From assembly GCF_014534645.1 (NCBI RefSeq), contig NZ_JACVQF010000199.1, positions 1-64,000 of the forward strand: a DNA stretch of 64,000 nucleotides. The letters run 5' to 3'. This document shows positions 8,044 to 16,148 of the stretch, piece after piece (positions within the stretch are counted from its first letter, which is position 1; the number at the start of each line of letters is the position of its first letter). This stretch comes from Streptomyces griseicoloratus. GTDB lineage: Bacteria; Actinomycetota; Actinomycetes; Streptomycetales; Streptomycetaceae. The notes below the pieces were generated by a model. It saw only the letters and a program-made list of their open reading frames with translations. It made no database searches and had not been told where the DNA came from. Made by a program: the position numbers and the translations under genes.

Positions 8044-9120
8044 GTGGACGACAGGACAGGACACCGCACCGTGCCCGACACGCCCCGCCGCGCAGGACGC
8101 CTCCCCGGGACCCGCTACGGCAACCGTCCGACCATGAAGGACGTCGCCGCCCGGGCCGGGGTCGGGCTGAAGACCGTCTCCCGGGTGGTCAACGGGGAGC
8201 CGGGGGTCACCCCGGAGACCGAACGCCGCGTCCAGGAGGCGATCGACGCGCTCGGCTTCCGCCGCAACGACAGCGCGCGGGTGCTCCGCAAGGGCCGTAC
8301 GGCCAGCATCGGCCTGGTCCTGGAGGACCTGGCCGACCCGTTCTACGGGCCGCTGAGCCGCGCGGTCGAGGAGGTGGCCCGCGCCCACGGCGCCCTGCTC
8401 ATCAACGGCTCCAGCGCGGAGGACCCGGATCGCGAGCAGGAGCTGGTGCTGGCCCTGTGCGCGCGGCGCGTGGACGGGCTGGTGGTGATCCCGGCCGGTG
8501 ACGACCACCGGTACCTGGAGCCGGAGATCAAGGCGGGCGTCGCCACGGTGTTCGTGGACCGTCCGGCGGGGCGCATCGACGCCGACGTGGTGCTGTCCGA
8601 CAACTTCGGCGGCGCCCGCGACGGCGTGGCCCACCTGATCGCCCACGGGCACCGCAGGATCGGCTTCATCGGCGACATGCCCCGCATCCACACCGCCGCC
8701 GAGCGGCTGCGCGGCTACCGGGCGGCCATGGAGGACGCCGGCATACCGGTGAAGGGCTCCTGGATGTCCCTCGGCGTCACCGACCCGGAGCGGGTGCGCC
8801 GGGCGGCCGAGGAGATGCTCGCCGGCCCGGACCCGGTCACGGCGATCTTCACGGGCAACAACCGGGTGACGGTCACCGTGATCCGGGTCCTCGCCGAGCA
8901 CTCCCACGCGGTCGCCCTCGTCGGCTTCGACGACATCGAGCTCGCCGATCTGCTCCAGCCGGGCGTCACCGTGGTCGCCCAGGACGCGGCGGCCCTCGGC
9001 CGCACCGCCGCCGAGCGGCTCTTCCGGCAGCTGGACGGGACCCTGCTGACGCCCGAGCGGATCGAACTGCCGACCCGGCTCGTCACCCGCGGCTCCGGCG
9101 AACTGCCGCCCGCGGGCTGA
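8044..9120 (+). CDS. LacI family transcriptional regulator
   Basis: 358 aa. The helix-turn-helix MKDVAARAGVGLKTVSRVVN spans about residues 31-50, then the hinge region and a periplasmic-binding-protein-like sensor from about residue 85 (TASIGLVLEDLADPFYGPLS). The first 30 residues are a basic extension; an ATG start at 8044 is used, but a start nearer the HTH cannot be excluded. It faces the ROK sugar kinase across the GACAACGTTGTC palindrome, so the two probably form a sugar-responsive unit. Confidence 0.9.
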   Translation: MDDRTGHRTVPDTPRRAGRLPGTRYGNRPTMKDVAARAGVGLKTVSRVVNGEPGVTPETERRVQEAIDALGFRRNDSARVLRKGRTASIGLVLEDLADPFYGPLSRAVEEVARAHGALLINGSSAEDPDREQELVLALCARRVDGLVVIPAGDDHRYLEPEIKAGVATVFVDRPAGRIDADVVLSDNFGGARDGVAHLIAHGHRRIGFIGDMPRIHTAAERLRGYRAAMEDAGIPVKGSWMSLGVTDPERVRRAAEEMLAGPDPVTAIFTGNNRVTVTVIRVLAEHSHAVALVGFDDIELADLLQPGVTVVAQDAAALGRTAAERLFRQLDGTLLTPERIELPTRLVTRGSGELPPAG

Positions 9121-9126
9121 GCGCCC

Positions 9127-9954
9127 GTGGAGGACCGCACGCGGGACGAGGAGCCCGCTCACCGCGACATGCGGCCCCCGGGGCCCGGAGAGGACCGGTC
9201 CCTGCGGGCGCTCGGGCTGGACGAGGCGCCGCGGGACCGTCCGCTGCTGTATCCGGGCGCGTGGCCGGCCGAGTCCGGGCTGCTCGTCGGGGACCGGCTG
9301 CTGCCGCTGGACGGGCCGGTCCACGAGGACCGCGTGCCCGTCCTCGCGATCGGCTCCAACGCCAGCCCGGGCCAGTTACGGCACAAGATGGCCGGGTTCG
9401 GCATCACGTCGCCGATCCCGATGGTCAAGGCCCGGGTCACCGGCGTCGACATCGGCGTCTCGGCCCATGTGAGCCGCCTGGGCTACGTCTCCGCCTCGCC
9501 GGTCAGCGCCCCGGACACCGTGCGGGAGCTGTTCGTGATCTGGCTCGACGCGGAACAGCTCGCCGTGATCGACGTCAGCGAGGGCGTGCCACTGCCGATG
9601 GGCAACTTCGACCGTGCCTGGCTGCCCGCACGGGACGTGCGGATCGAGGCCGACGGCGTGGTGCTGAGCGGCGCGTACGCCTACGTCAACCGCCACGGTG
9701 TCCTGCACAACGGCACCGGAGCACCGCGCACCCACCCGGGGCAGCGCGCCCTGCTCACCGAACTGCTCGTCCGCTCGGCCCGGCTGCGGGAACTGTTCGG
9801 GGTCACGCCCGAGGAGTTCTGCGCGCGGGCGCGGGCCGACCGGCGGTTGTGCGAGCGGGGGACGCGGCTGTTCGCCGAGGAGAAGTGGGTGACGGCGTCC
9901 GGCCTGGAGCGGTACGTGGACGGTTCCCGGACGGAAGGTCCGGGAACCGCCTGA
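9127..9954 (+). CDS. Conserved protein of unknown function, possible gamma-glutamylcyclotransferase-like fold
   Basis: Up to 275 aa from the GTG at 9127, six bases after the LacI stop; an ATG at 9169 behind GAGGAG is an alternative. No strong family motif. The segment VLAIGSNASPGQLRHKM (about residues 75-92) resembles the Y/F-GSN substrate loop of gamma-glutamylcyclotransferases, but this is a weak match. No signal peptide or membrane helix. It may be co-transcribed with the LacI gene. The last codons form half of a strong hairpin. Confidence 0.65.
   Translation: MEDRTRDEEPAHRDMRPPGPGEDRSLRALGLDEAPRDRPLLYPGAWPAESGLLVGDRLLPLDGPVHEDRVPVLAIGSNASPGQLRHKMAGFGITSPIPMVKARVTGVDIGVSAHVSRLGYVSASPVSAPDTVRELFVIWLDAEQLAVIDVSEGVPLPMGNFDRAWLPARDVRIEADGVVLSGAYAYVNRHGVLHNGTGAPRTHPGQRALLTELLVRSARLRELFGVTPEEFCARARADRRLCERGTRLFAEEKWVTASGLERYVDGSRTEGPGTA
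9921..9949. terminator. Bidirectional hairpin overlapping a coding end
   Basis: A perfect 12-bp stem (9921-9932 with 9938-9949) and a 5-base loop. It sits inside the last codons of the upstream gene (stop 9952-9954) and 22 bp from the stop of the convergent aldolase gene, so it can serve both. Confidence 0.7.
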
Positions 9955-9970
9955 GGACCGGTGCCGTCGG

Positions 9971-11266
9971 CTACGCGGAGGCCGTGAGGTCGCCGCGCCG
10001 GGGCGAGGCGAAGCCCTCCAGGTCGGCGCGGGTGAGGCCGGTCAGCCGGGCGACCTCGGCGATGTCGAGGGCACCGCAGTCCAGGCCGCGCAGCAGGTAG
10101 CCGCTGAGGGCCTTGGCGGTGGCGGGCTCGTCCATCACGTCGCCGCCGGTGCGGTTGGCGTAGCGGGCGAGGCGTGCGGCGGCCTGCTCGAAGCCCTCGC
10201 GGTAGAAGGCGAAGACGGCGGCGTACCGGGTGGGGATGTGGCCGGGGTGCATGTCCCAGCCCTGGTAGTAGGCGCGGGCCAGGGCGCGGCGGGTGAGGCC
10301 GTAGTGCAGGCGCCAGGCGTCGTGGACCTTCTCGGTGGGGCCGACCGGCAGGACGTTGGTGGAGCCGTCCGAGACGCGTACGCCGGTGCCGGCGGCGGCG
10401 ACCTGCATGATCGCCTTGGCGTGGTCGGCGGCGGGGTGGTCGCTGGCCTGGTAGGCGGCGGAGACGCCGAGGCAGGCGCTGTAGTCGAAGGTGCCGTAGT
10501 GCAGCCCGGTGGCGCGGCCCTCGGCTGCCTGGATCATGCGCGCGACGGTGGCGGTGCCGTCGGCGGCCAGGATGGACTGGCTGGTCTCGATCTGGATCTC
10601 GAAGCCGATCCGTCCGGGCTCCAGGCCGCGTGCCTTCTCGAACGCCTCCAGGAGCCGCACCATGGCGGTGACCTGCTCGGGGTAGGTGACCTTCGGCAGG
10701 GTGAGGACCAGCCCGTCGGGCAGGCCGCCGGCCTCCATGAGGCCGCTGAGGAAGACGTCGAGGGTGCGGATGCCCCGGTCCCGGACCTGGGCCTCCATGC
10801 ACTTCATGCGGATGCCCATGTACGGGGCGGCCGTGCCGTCGGCGTACGCCTCGGCGATCAGCCGGGCGGCGCGGGCGGCGGCCTCGTCCTCCTCGGCGTC
10901 GGTGCGGTTGCCGTAGCCGTCCTCGAAGTCGACGCGCAGGTCCTCGATCGGCTCCCGCTCCAGCTTGGCGCGCACGCGGGTGTACACGGGCTCGGCGAGT
11001 TCGTCGGACAGTCCGAGGACGGCGGCGAAGGACGCGGCGTCCGGGGCGTGCTCGTCGAGTGCGGCGAGGGCCCGGTCGCCCCAGGAGCGGATCGTGTCGG
11101 CGGCGAAGACGTCACCGGGGACGTAGACGGTGTGGACGGGCTGGCGGGTGCCCGGGTCTCCGGGGTAGCGGCGCTCCAGCTCCGCGTCGACCGGCGCGAG
11201 GGAGGCACTGATCTCCTCGCTGACGGCGCCCGCGAGGCTCGTTGCCACCTTCTCCTGCTGACCCAT
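9971..11266 (-). CDS. HpcH/HpaI-aldolase/citrate-lyase-like protein (DUF6986 type)
   Basis: 431 aa. The TIM-barrel signals of the citrate lyase beta/malate synthase-like class are visible: LRVDFEDGYG with acidic metal ligands (about residue 110), GIRMKCME, and a later GFEIQIETSQSI with a metal-binding Glu. DUF6986 proteins are widespread in actinobacteria and probably split or join a CoA or keto-acid substrate; the reaction is unproven. The ATG at 11266 follows TAGGAGGG. Overlapping inverted repeats (TTCCG-N5-CGGAA and TACGGA-N8-TCCGTA) upstream suggest control by an IclR/GntR-like repressor. Confidence 0.82.
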   Translation of the reverse strand: MGQQEKVATSLAGAVSEEISASLAPVDAELERRYPGDPGTRQPVHTVYVPGDVFAADTIRSWGDRALAALDEHAPDAASFAAVLGLSDELAEPVYTRVRAKLEREPIEDLRVDFEDGYGNRTDAEEDEAAARAARLIAEAYADGTAAPYMGIRMKCMEAQVRDRGIRTLDVFLSGLMEAGGLPDGLVLTLPKVTYPEQVTAMVRLLEAFEKARGLEPGRIGFEIQIETSQSILAADGTATVARMIQAAEGRATGLHYGTFDYSACLGVSAAYQASDHPAADHAKAIMQVAAAGTGVRVSDGSTNVLPVGPTEKVHDAWRLHYGLTRRALARAYYQGWDMHPGHIPTRYAAVFAFYREGFEQAAARLARYANRTGGDVMDEPATAKALSGYLLRGLDCGALDIAEVARLTGLTRADLEGFASPRRGDLTASA

Positions 11267-11282
11267 CCCATGCCCTCCTATT

Positions 11283-11310
11283 TTCCGCTGTACGGAATCA
11301 ACAATCCGTA
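11283..11310. promoter_or_regulatory. Composite inverted repeat upstream of the aldolase-like gene
   Basis: TTCCG (11283-11287) pairs with CGGAA (11293-11297). The overlapping TACGGA (11291-11296) pairs with TCCGTA (11305-11310). Two repeats sharing a half-site, 17-44 bp upstream of the start at 11266, look like a repressor site over the promoter or leader. The regulator is not identifiable here. Confidence 0.6.
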
Positions 11311-11358
11311 GAGCGAAGTTATCCGGCGACGTTCCCGTCGGTCAACACCATCCTGGAC

Positions 11359-11408
11359 ACAGGCCGAGGCCCCCGCGACCGGCGACGGTCGCGGGGGCCT
11401 CGGCCTGT
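11359..11408 (-). terminator. Terminator of etfBA with a perfect 22-bp stem
   Basis: Positions 11359-11380 are the exact reverse complement of 11387-11408, with a 6-base loop. It begins 17 bp past the etfA stop. No T-run follows, as is usual for Streptomyces hairpin terminators. Confidence 0.9.
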
Positions 11409-11424
11409 GGTCCCGACGGGATGC

Positions 11425-12387
11425 TCAGCCCTTGCGGGTCTTGACTTCCTCGGTGAGCTGCGGGACGACGTCGAACAGGTCGCCGACGACGCCGTAGTCG
11501 ACCAGGTCGAAGATCGGGGCCTCGGGGTCCTTGTTGATGGCCACGATGGTCTTCGAGGTCTGCATGCCGGCCCGGTGCTGGATCGCGCCCGAGATGCCGG
11601 AGGCGATGTACAGCTGCGGCGAGACGGACTTGCCGGTCTGGCCGACCTGGTTGGTGTGCGGGTACCAGCCCGCGTCCACCGCGGCACGCGAGGCACCGAC
11701 GGCCGCGCCGAGCGAGTCGGCCAGCGCCTCGATGATCGCGAAGTTCTCCGCGCCGTTGACGCCACGGCCGCCCGAGACCACGATCGCGGCCTCGGTCAGC
11801 TCCGGACGGCCGGTCGACTCACGCGGCGTACGGGCGGTGACCTTGGTGCCGGTCGCCTGCGCGGAGAACGACACGGACAGCGCCTCCACCGCACCGGCGG
11901 CCGGGGCGGCCTCGACGGCGGCCGAGTTCGGCTTGACCGTGATGACCGGGGTGCCCTTGGACACGCGGGACTTGGTGGTGTAGGCGGCGGCGAACACCGA
12001 CTGGGTGGCCACCGGGCCCTCGTCGCCGGCCTCCAGGTCGACGGCGTCGGTGATGATGCCGGAGCCGATGCGCAGCGCCAGGCGGGCGGCGATCTCCTTG
12101 CCCTCCGCGGAGGACGGGACCAGGACGGCGGCCGGGGAGACGGCCTCGTAGGCGGCCTGCAGGGCGTCGACCTTCGGCACGACCAGGTAGTCGGCGTACT
12201 CGGCGGCCTCGTGGGTGAGGACCTTCACCGCGCCGTGCTCGGCCAGCGTGGCGGCGGTGTCGGCGGCGCCGTTGCCCAGCGCGACGGCGACCGGCTCGCC
12301 GATGCGGCGGGCCAGCGTCAGCAGCTCCAGGGTCGGCTTGCGGACGGCACCGTCCACGTGATCGACGTAGACGAGAACTTCAGCCAT
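11425..12387 (-). CDS. etfA: Electron transfer flavoprotein alpha subunit
   Basis: 320 aa, the normal length for EtfA. The C-terminal FAD domain carries the family signature: [10 protein letters not shown] (about residue 205), [20 protein letters not shown] and [16 protein letters not shown], ending with [15 protein letters not shown]. With EtfB it accepts electrons from acyl-CoA dehydrogenases and passes them to the membrane quinone pool via ETF:quinone oxidoreductase. It lies 60 bp downstream of etfB on the same strand, and the pair ends in a strong hairpin. Confidence 0.97.
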   Translation of the reverse strand: MAEVLVYVDHVDGAVRKPTLELLTLARRIGEPVAVALGNGAADTAATLAEHGAVKVLTHEAAEYADYLVVPKVDALQAAYEAVSPAAVLVPSSAEGKEIAARLALRIGSGIITDAVDLEAGDEGPVATQSVFAAAYTTKSRVSKGTPVITVKPNSAAVEAAPAAGAVEALSVSFSAQATGTKVTARTPRESTGRPELTEAAIVVSGGRGVNGAENFAIIEALADSLGAAVGASRAAVDAGWYPHTNQVGQTGKSVSPQLYIASGISGAIQHRAGMQTSKTIVAINKDPEAPIFDLVDYGVVGDLFDVVPQLTEEVKTRKG

Positions 12388-12447
12388 GGGAATGGATCTC
12401 CTTGCGACAATCGCGAAGTCTGAGGGGCGGGTGAGGGAGGCGATCCC

Positions 12448-13236
12448 TCAGATGAACTTCTGGCTCGCGAGGAACTCAGCGAGCTGCTTGCCGCCCTCGC
12501 CCTCGTCCTTGACGATCGTGCCCGCCGTGCGGGCCGGGCGCTCCGCCGCGGCGTCGACCGTGGTGTAGGCGCCCTCCAGGCCGACCTCCTCGGCCTCCAG
12601 GTCCAGGTCGGACAGGTCCCAGGACTCCACCGGCTTCTTCTTGGCCGCCATGATGCCCTTGAAGGACGGGTAGCGGGCCTCGCCCGACTGGTCGGTCACC
12701 GACACGACCGCCGGCAGGGAGGCCTCCAGCTGCTCGGAGGCGGCGTCGCCGTCGCGGCGGCCCTTGACCGTGCCGTCCTCGACGCTCACCTCGGACAGCA
12801 GGGTCACCTGCGGCACGCCCAGGCGCTCGGCCAGCAGGGCCGGGACGACGCCCATGGTGCCGTCGGTGGAGGCCATGCCGGAGATCACCAGGTCGTAGCC
12901 GGCCTTCTCGATCGCCTTGGCCAGGACCAGGGAGGTGCCGATGGCGTCGGTGCCGTGCAGATCGTCGTCCTCGACGTGGACGGCCTTGTCCGCGCCCATG
13001 GACAGCGCCTTGCGCAGCGCATCCTTGGCGTCCTCCGGGCCCACCGTCAGGACGGTGATCTCCACGTCGTCGTCGGAGTTCTCCGAGATCTGCAGCGCCT
13101 GCTCGACCGCGTACTCGTCCAGCTCGGAGAGCAGACCGTCCACGTCGTCGCGGTCGACGGTCAGGTCATCGGCGAAGTGCCGGTCGCCAGTGGCGTCGGG
13201 CACGTACTTCACAGTGACAACGATCCTCAAGCTCAC
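12448..13236 (-). CDS. etfB: Electron transfer flavoprotein beta subunit
   Basis: 262 aa. Typical EtfB N-terminus (MSLRIVVTVKYVPDATGDR) and the AMP-site/recognition-loop region DEYAVEQALQI (about 41-51), with later VISGMASTDGTMGVVPALLAE near residue 115. First gene of the etfBA operon. A perfect 22-bp palindrome at 13268-13289, centred about 43 bp upstream of the start, probably controls the operon. Partner dehydrogenases are not in this operon, though an AidB-type acyl-CoA dehydrogenase lies at 37.7 kb. Confidence 0.96.
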   Translation of the reverse strand: MSLRIVVTVKYVPDATGDRHFADDLTVDRDDVDGLLSELDEYAVEQALQISENSDDDVEITVLTVGPEDAKDALRKALSMGADKAVHVEDDDLHGTDAIGTSLVLAKAIEKAGYDLVISGMASTDGTMGVVPALLAERLGVPQVTLLSEVSVEDGTVKGRRDGDAASEQLEASLPAVVSVTDQSGEARYPSFKGIMAAKKKPVESWDLSDLDLEAEEVGLEGAYTTVDAAAERPARTAGTIVKDEGEGGKQLAEFLASQKFI

Positions 13237-13267
13237 GCCGGCTCTCCTACTGCATCGTCTTTTTCAG

Positions 13268-13289
13268 TGCTGCCTGCTTGCAGGCAGCA
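13268..13289. promoter_or_regulatory. Perfect 22-bp palindrome upstream of etfB
   Basis: Ten-base arms TGCTGCCTGC and GCAGGCAGCA separated by TT, at -32 to -53 relative to the etfB start codon. Size and placement fit a dimeric repressor operator (TetR-like) better than a terminator, since it is over 160 bp past the flavin reductase stop. Confidence 0.7.
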
Positions 13290-13457
13290 TAGGCGCCCCA
13301 AGCGGCCGATCCCGGTCGGGGCGACCCGCGCTCCCGCCCGGAATATTACTCGTCAGTACACCCAGTTCATTCCCGCTAAGCAAGCGCTTTGAACTGTGAC
13401 CTTTGCAACGCAGCGTAACCGGAACTCGACGGCTTCGCAGGAGAGCCCCCCGCCTGG

Positions 13458-13967
13458 TCATTCGCGCAGGCCACTGAACCGTCCCTGGTGGTACAGCAGG
13501 GGACTGCCGGTGCCCGTGGGATCGCCGAGGAGGACCTCGGCGATCACGATGCGGTGATCGCCGGCGGGGACGCGCCCGACGACCCGGCACACCAGCCAGG
13601 CGAGGACGCCGGACAGGACGGGCACACCCCGCGGACCCTCGCGCCAGGCCGTGGGCGGGCCGAAACGGTCGGCGCCGCTGCGGGCGAACGTGGCGGCCAG
13701 TTCCTCCTGGTGGTCACCGAGTATGTGGACGCCGACGTACTCGGTCTCGGACACCGTGGGCCAGCTGGAGGAGCCGGTGCCGATGCCGAAGGAGAGCAGC
13801 GGCGGCTCGGCCGAGACGGACGTGAGGGACGTGGCGGTGAAGCCGACCGGGCCGGCCTCGCCGCCGGCCGTGATCACGGCGACCCCCGACGCGTGCCGCC
13901 GGAAGACGGACCGCAGCAGGTCGGCGGTGGCGAGCCGGGGCGCGCCGAGGTCGGGCGTGGCCGTCAT
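13458..13967 (-). CDS. Flavin reductase family protein (flavin:NAD(P)H oxidoreductase, HpaC-like)
   Basis: 169 aa, the normal size. The flavin-binding split-barrel pattern is clear: RHASGVAVITAGGEAGPVGF (about 25-44), TATSLTSVSAEPPLLSFGI, and the C-terminal GDHRIVIAEV. Such proteins supply reduced FMN/FAD to two-component monooxygenases; no partner monooxygenase is adjacent. It is upstream of etfB on the same strand, but 221 bp and a palindrome separate them, so separate transcription is likely. Confidence 0.9.
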   Translation of the reverse strand: MTATPDLGAPRLATADLLRSVFRRHASGVAVITAGGEAGPVGFTATSLTSVSAEPPLLSFGIGTGSSSWPTVSETEYVGVHILGDHQEELAATFARSGADRFGPPTAWREGPRGVPVLSGVLAWLVCRVVGRVPAGDHRIVIAEVLLGDPTGTGSPLLYHQGRFSGLRE

Positions 13968-14115
13968 GCGGGGTGTCCTTCTGCGTTGCGCCTCCGCCCT
14001 GAAGGAAGGGGACCGAAGGCGTGGGGTGGGCGCCGGCGACAGGTGGTACGCACAGTCAACTACGTCCCCGCGGCCGGAAGATGTGGCAGATGCCTCACGG
14101 CCGGCGTGGCAGCGG

Positions 14116-14466
14116 TCACAGCGCCTCCCCCAGCGCGGCGATCACGTCCGCCTTGCGCGGTTGCCCGACGGCCCGTCGCACGACCCGCCCGCCGGCGTCC
14201 AGGACGAGCACGGTCGGGGTCTTCAGCACGTCCAGTTCCCGCACGAGACCGAGGTGCGCCTCGGCGTCGATCTCGATGTGGGCGACGCCGGGGACCAGCC
14301 CGGCCACCTCACCGAGGACGCGCCGGGTGGCCCGGCAGGGGGCGCAGAACGCGCTGGAGAACTGCACGAGCGTTGCGCGTGCGCCGAGTTCCGCACCCAG
14401 GTCGGGCGCGCCGAGCCGCCTGCCGTCGTCCTGCCCGCGCACCCGCACACCCCGCTCCGCCGTCAC
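14116..14466 (-). CDS. Thioredoxin family protein
   Basis: About 116 aa from the GTG at 14466, which has GGAG about seven bases upstream. A longer reading to 14580 adds 38 residues with no family support. The active site is CAPC within VQFSSAFCAPCRATRRVL, and the cis-proline is in KTPTVLVLDAGG, so this is a full thioredoxin fold. The middle pair Ala-Pro in place of Gly-Pro suggests a shifted redox potential. Cytoplasmic; no signal peptide. Divergent from the PlsC gene across about 275 bp. Confidence 0.88.
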   Translation of the reverse strand: MTAERGVRVRGQDDGRRLGAPDLGAELGARATLVQFSSAFCAPCRATRRVLGEVAGLVPGVAHIEIDAEAHLGLVRELDVLKTPTVLVLDAGGRVVRRAVGQPRKADVIAALGEAL

Positions 14467-14741
14467 CACGGCACTCCATGGGCGCGCGTCGACACGCGCG
14501 CCGCCATTCCGGTCGTTCTTCCGTGCAGCGTTCCCGAGATGGTGGAGATTCCCGGCCGACCGTGGTGTTTTGGCCATCACGTGGCCGACGACGTGATGAG
14601 GATCTCGCCCAGGGCGGGCACCAGGACTGGTTCCCGGGCCGTTATTGGGGCACGATCTGCGACATGCCGTAAACCTACGGCTGCGTAACTTTCGGCTGGG
14701 AGACCCCTTCCCAGGCAGAGCAGGAAGGGCCCGACCCGCCC

Positions 14742-15470
14742 ATGGCAGAACTCGTCTACCGCCCGGTCATCGGTCTCGCCCGCACCATGTTCAAGGTGTG
14801 GGACCTCAAGATCGACTGCCGTGGGTCGGAGAACATCCCGCGCTCGGGCGGCGCCGTGCTGGTGAGCAATCACATCAGCTACCTGGACTTCATCTTCAAC
14901 GGCCTGGCCGCGCTCCCGCAGAAGCGGCTCGTCCGCTTCATGGCGAAGGAGTCGGTCTTCCGCCACCGGGTCTCGGGTCCGCTGATGCGCGGGATGAAGC
15001 ACATCCCGGTCGACCGCAAGCAGGGCGAGGCCGCGTACGCGCACGCCCTGGACTCGCTGAGGTCCGGTGAGGTCATCGGGGTCTTCCCGGAGGCCACCAT
15101 CTCCGAGTCGTTCACCTTGAAGAGCTTCAAGTCGGGCGCCGCGCGCCTGGCCCAGGAAGCGGGCGTCCCCCTCGTCCCGATGGCGGTGTGGGGCACGCAG
15201 CGGCTGTGGACCAAGGGCCACCCGCGCAACTTCAAGCGCAGTCACACCCCCATCACCATCCGGGTGGGCGAGGCCATGGAGGCGTCCCGCGAGCAGTACG
15301 CGGGGGCGATCACCCGGCGGCTGCGCGAGCGGGTCCAGGAGCTGCTGGAGGCGGCTCAGCGGGCCTATCCGGTACGGCCCAAGGGCCCGGACGACACCTG
15401 GTGGATGCCGGCCCACCTCGGGGGCACGGCGCCCACTCCGGAACAGGTCCGCACAGCAGAGGCGCACTGA
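14742..15470 (+). CDS. 1-acyl-sn-glycerol-3-phosphate acyltransferase family (PlsC)
   Basis: 242 aa. The four acyltransferase blocks are visible: VSNHISYLDF (the NHX4D catalytic motif, about residues 46-55), the FMAKESVF segment, FPEATIS (glycerol-3-phosphate binding), and VPLVPMAVWG. It should add the second acyl chain in phospholipid synthesis at the inner membrane face. AGGAAGG lies about 12 bases before the ATG. Divergent from the thioredoxin gene and convergent with the transglutaminase-like gene. Confidence 0.92.
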   Translation: MAELVYRPVIGLARTMFKVWDLKIDCRGSENIPRSGGAVLVSNHISYLDFIFNGLAALPQKRLVRFMAKESVFRHRVSGPLMRGMKHIPVDRKQGEAAYAHALDSLRSGEVIGVFPEATISESFTLKSFKSGAARLAQEAGVPLVPMAVWGTQRLWTKGHPRNFKRSHTPITIRVGEAMEASREQYAGAITRRLRERVQELLEAAQRAYPVRPKGPDDTWWMPAHLGGTAPTPEQVRTAEAH

Positions 15471-15493
15471 CCGCTTCGAGGCGCACTGACCGC

Positions 15494-16066
15494 TCAGAGA
15501 GCGGTGGGCAGCGTCTCCCACAGGTGCGGCCGGTCCCTGGCCGCCTTGAGGACGCCCAGCACGGCGGGGTGCGGCTCGGCATACAGGACCGGATGGTCCT
15601 CCTCACCCGCCTCGGTGTCCGGAGTGAAGGCCAGCACCTCGCCGTCCAGCGAGAACCGCGCGTCCACTCCCGGCTTGTTGCCGCGCGGGTCCTGCCGGTG
15701 CCAGGCCCCGTTGAAGCGCACGGCGACCAGGCCGTGCACCACGTCGAACCGCTGGTAGCACAGCGCGGTCGGGATGTCCTCGGCCCGCAGCAGGGCGGCG
15801 AGCGCATGGGCCTTGGCGTAGCAGATGCCGGTGCGCTGCTCCAGGACGTCCGAGGCCCGCCAGGTGACGCGCGGATCGCCGGAGTCCTGGGAGTGCGGGA
15901 TGGTGTCGCGCACGAACTCGAAGGCGAGCCGCGCATAGGCATACGAGTCGTCCGCCTCCTTGGCAAGCCGGGCGGCCGTCTCCCGCACCCGCGGATGGTC
16001 ATGGTCGATGACCTCGTCGGCGGCCAAGTAGGCGGACAGGTCGGGCGTGTTCTGGATCAGCTCCAT
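15494..16066 (-). CDS. Transglutaminase-like (cysteine protease fold) domain protein
   Basis: About 190 aa from the ATG at 16066; a start at 16093 would add nine residues. The catalytic triad is visible: Cys in RTGICYAKAHALAALLRA, His in DVVHGLVAV and Asp in HRQDPRGN. The single domain has no signal peptide, so it probably acts in the cytoplasm as a peptidase or amidase rather than a cross-linker. Its substrate is unknown. Convergent with plsC, 23 bp apart. Confidence 0.87.
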   Translation of the reverse strand: MELIQNTPDLSAYLAADEVIDHDHPRVRETAARLAKEADDSYAYARLAFEFVRDTIPHSQDSGDPRVTWRASDVLEQRTGICYAKAHALAALLRAEDIPTALCYQRFDVVHGLVAVRFNGAWHRQDPRGNKPGVDARFSLDGEVLAFTPDTEAGEEDHPVLYAEPHPAVLGVLKAARDRPHLWETLPTAL

Positions 16067-16148
16067 GCCCGCAGAGCATAGGAAAGCGATCACCCGAAGG
16101 TCAATGACTTTTCAGGTGACCGCATACCTATGCATAACGCCGGGTGCT

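Noticed and set aside
14467-14580. N-terminal extension of the thioredoxin gene to 14580
   Set aside because: The extra residues are not thioredoxin-like, and the GTG at 14466 has a good GGAG site.
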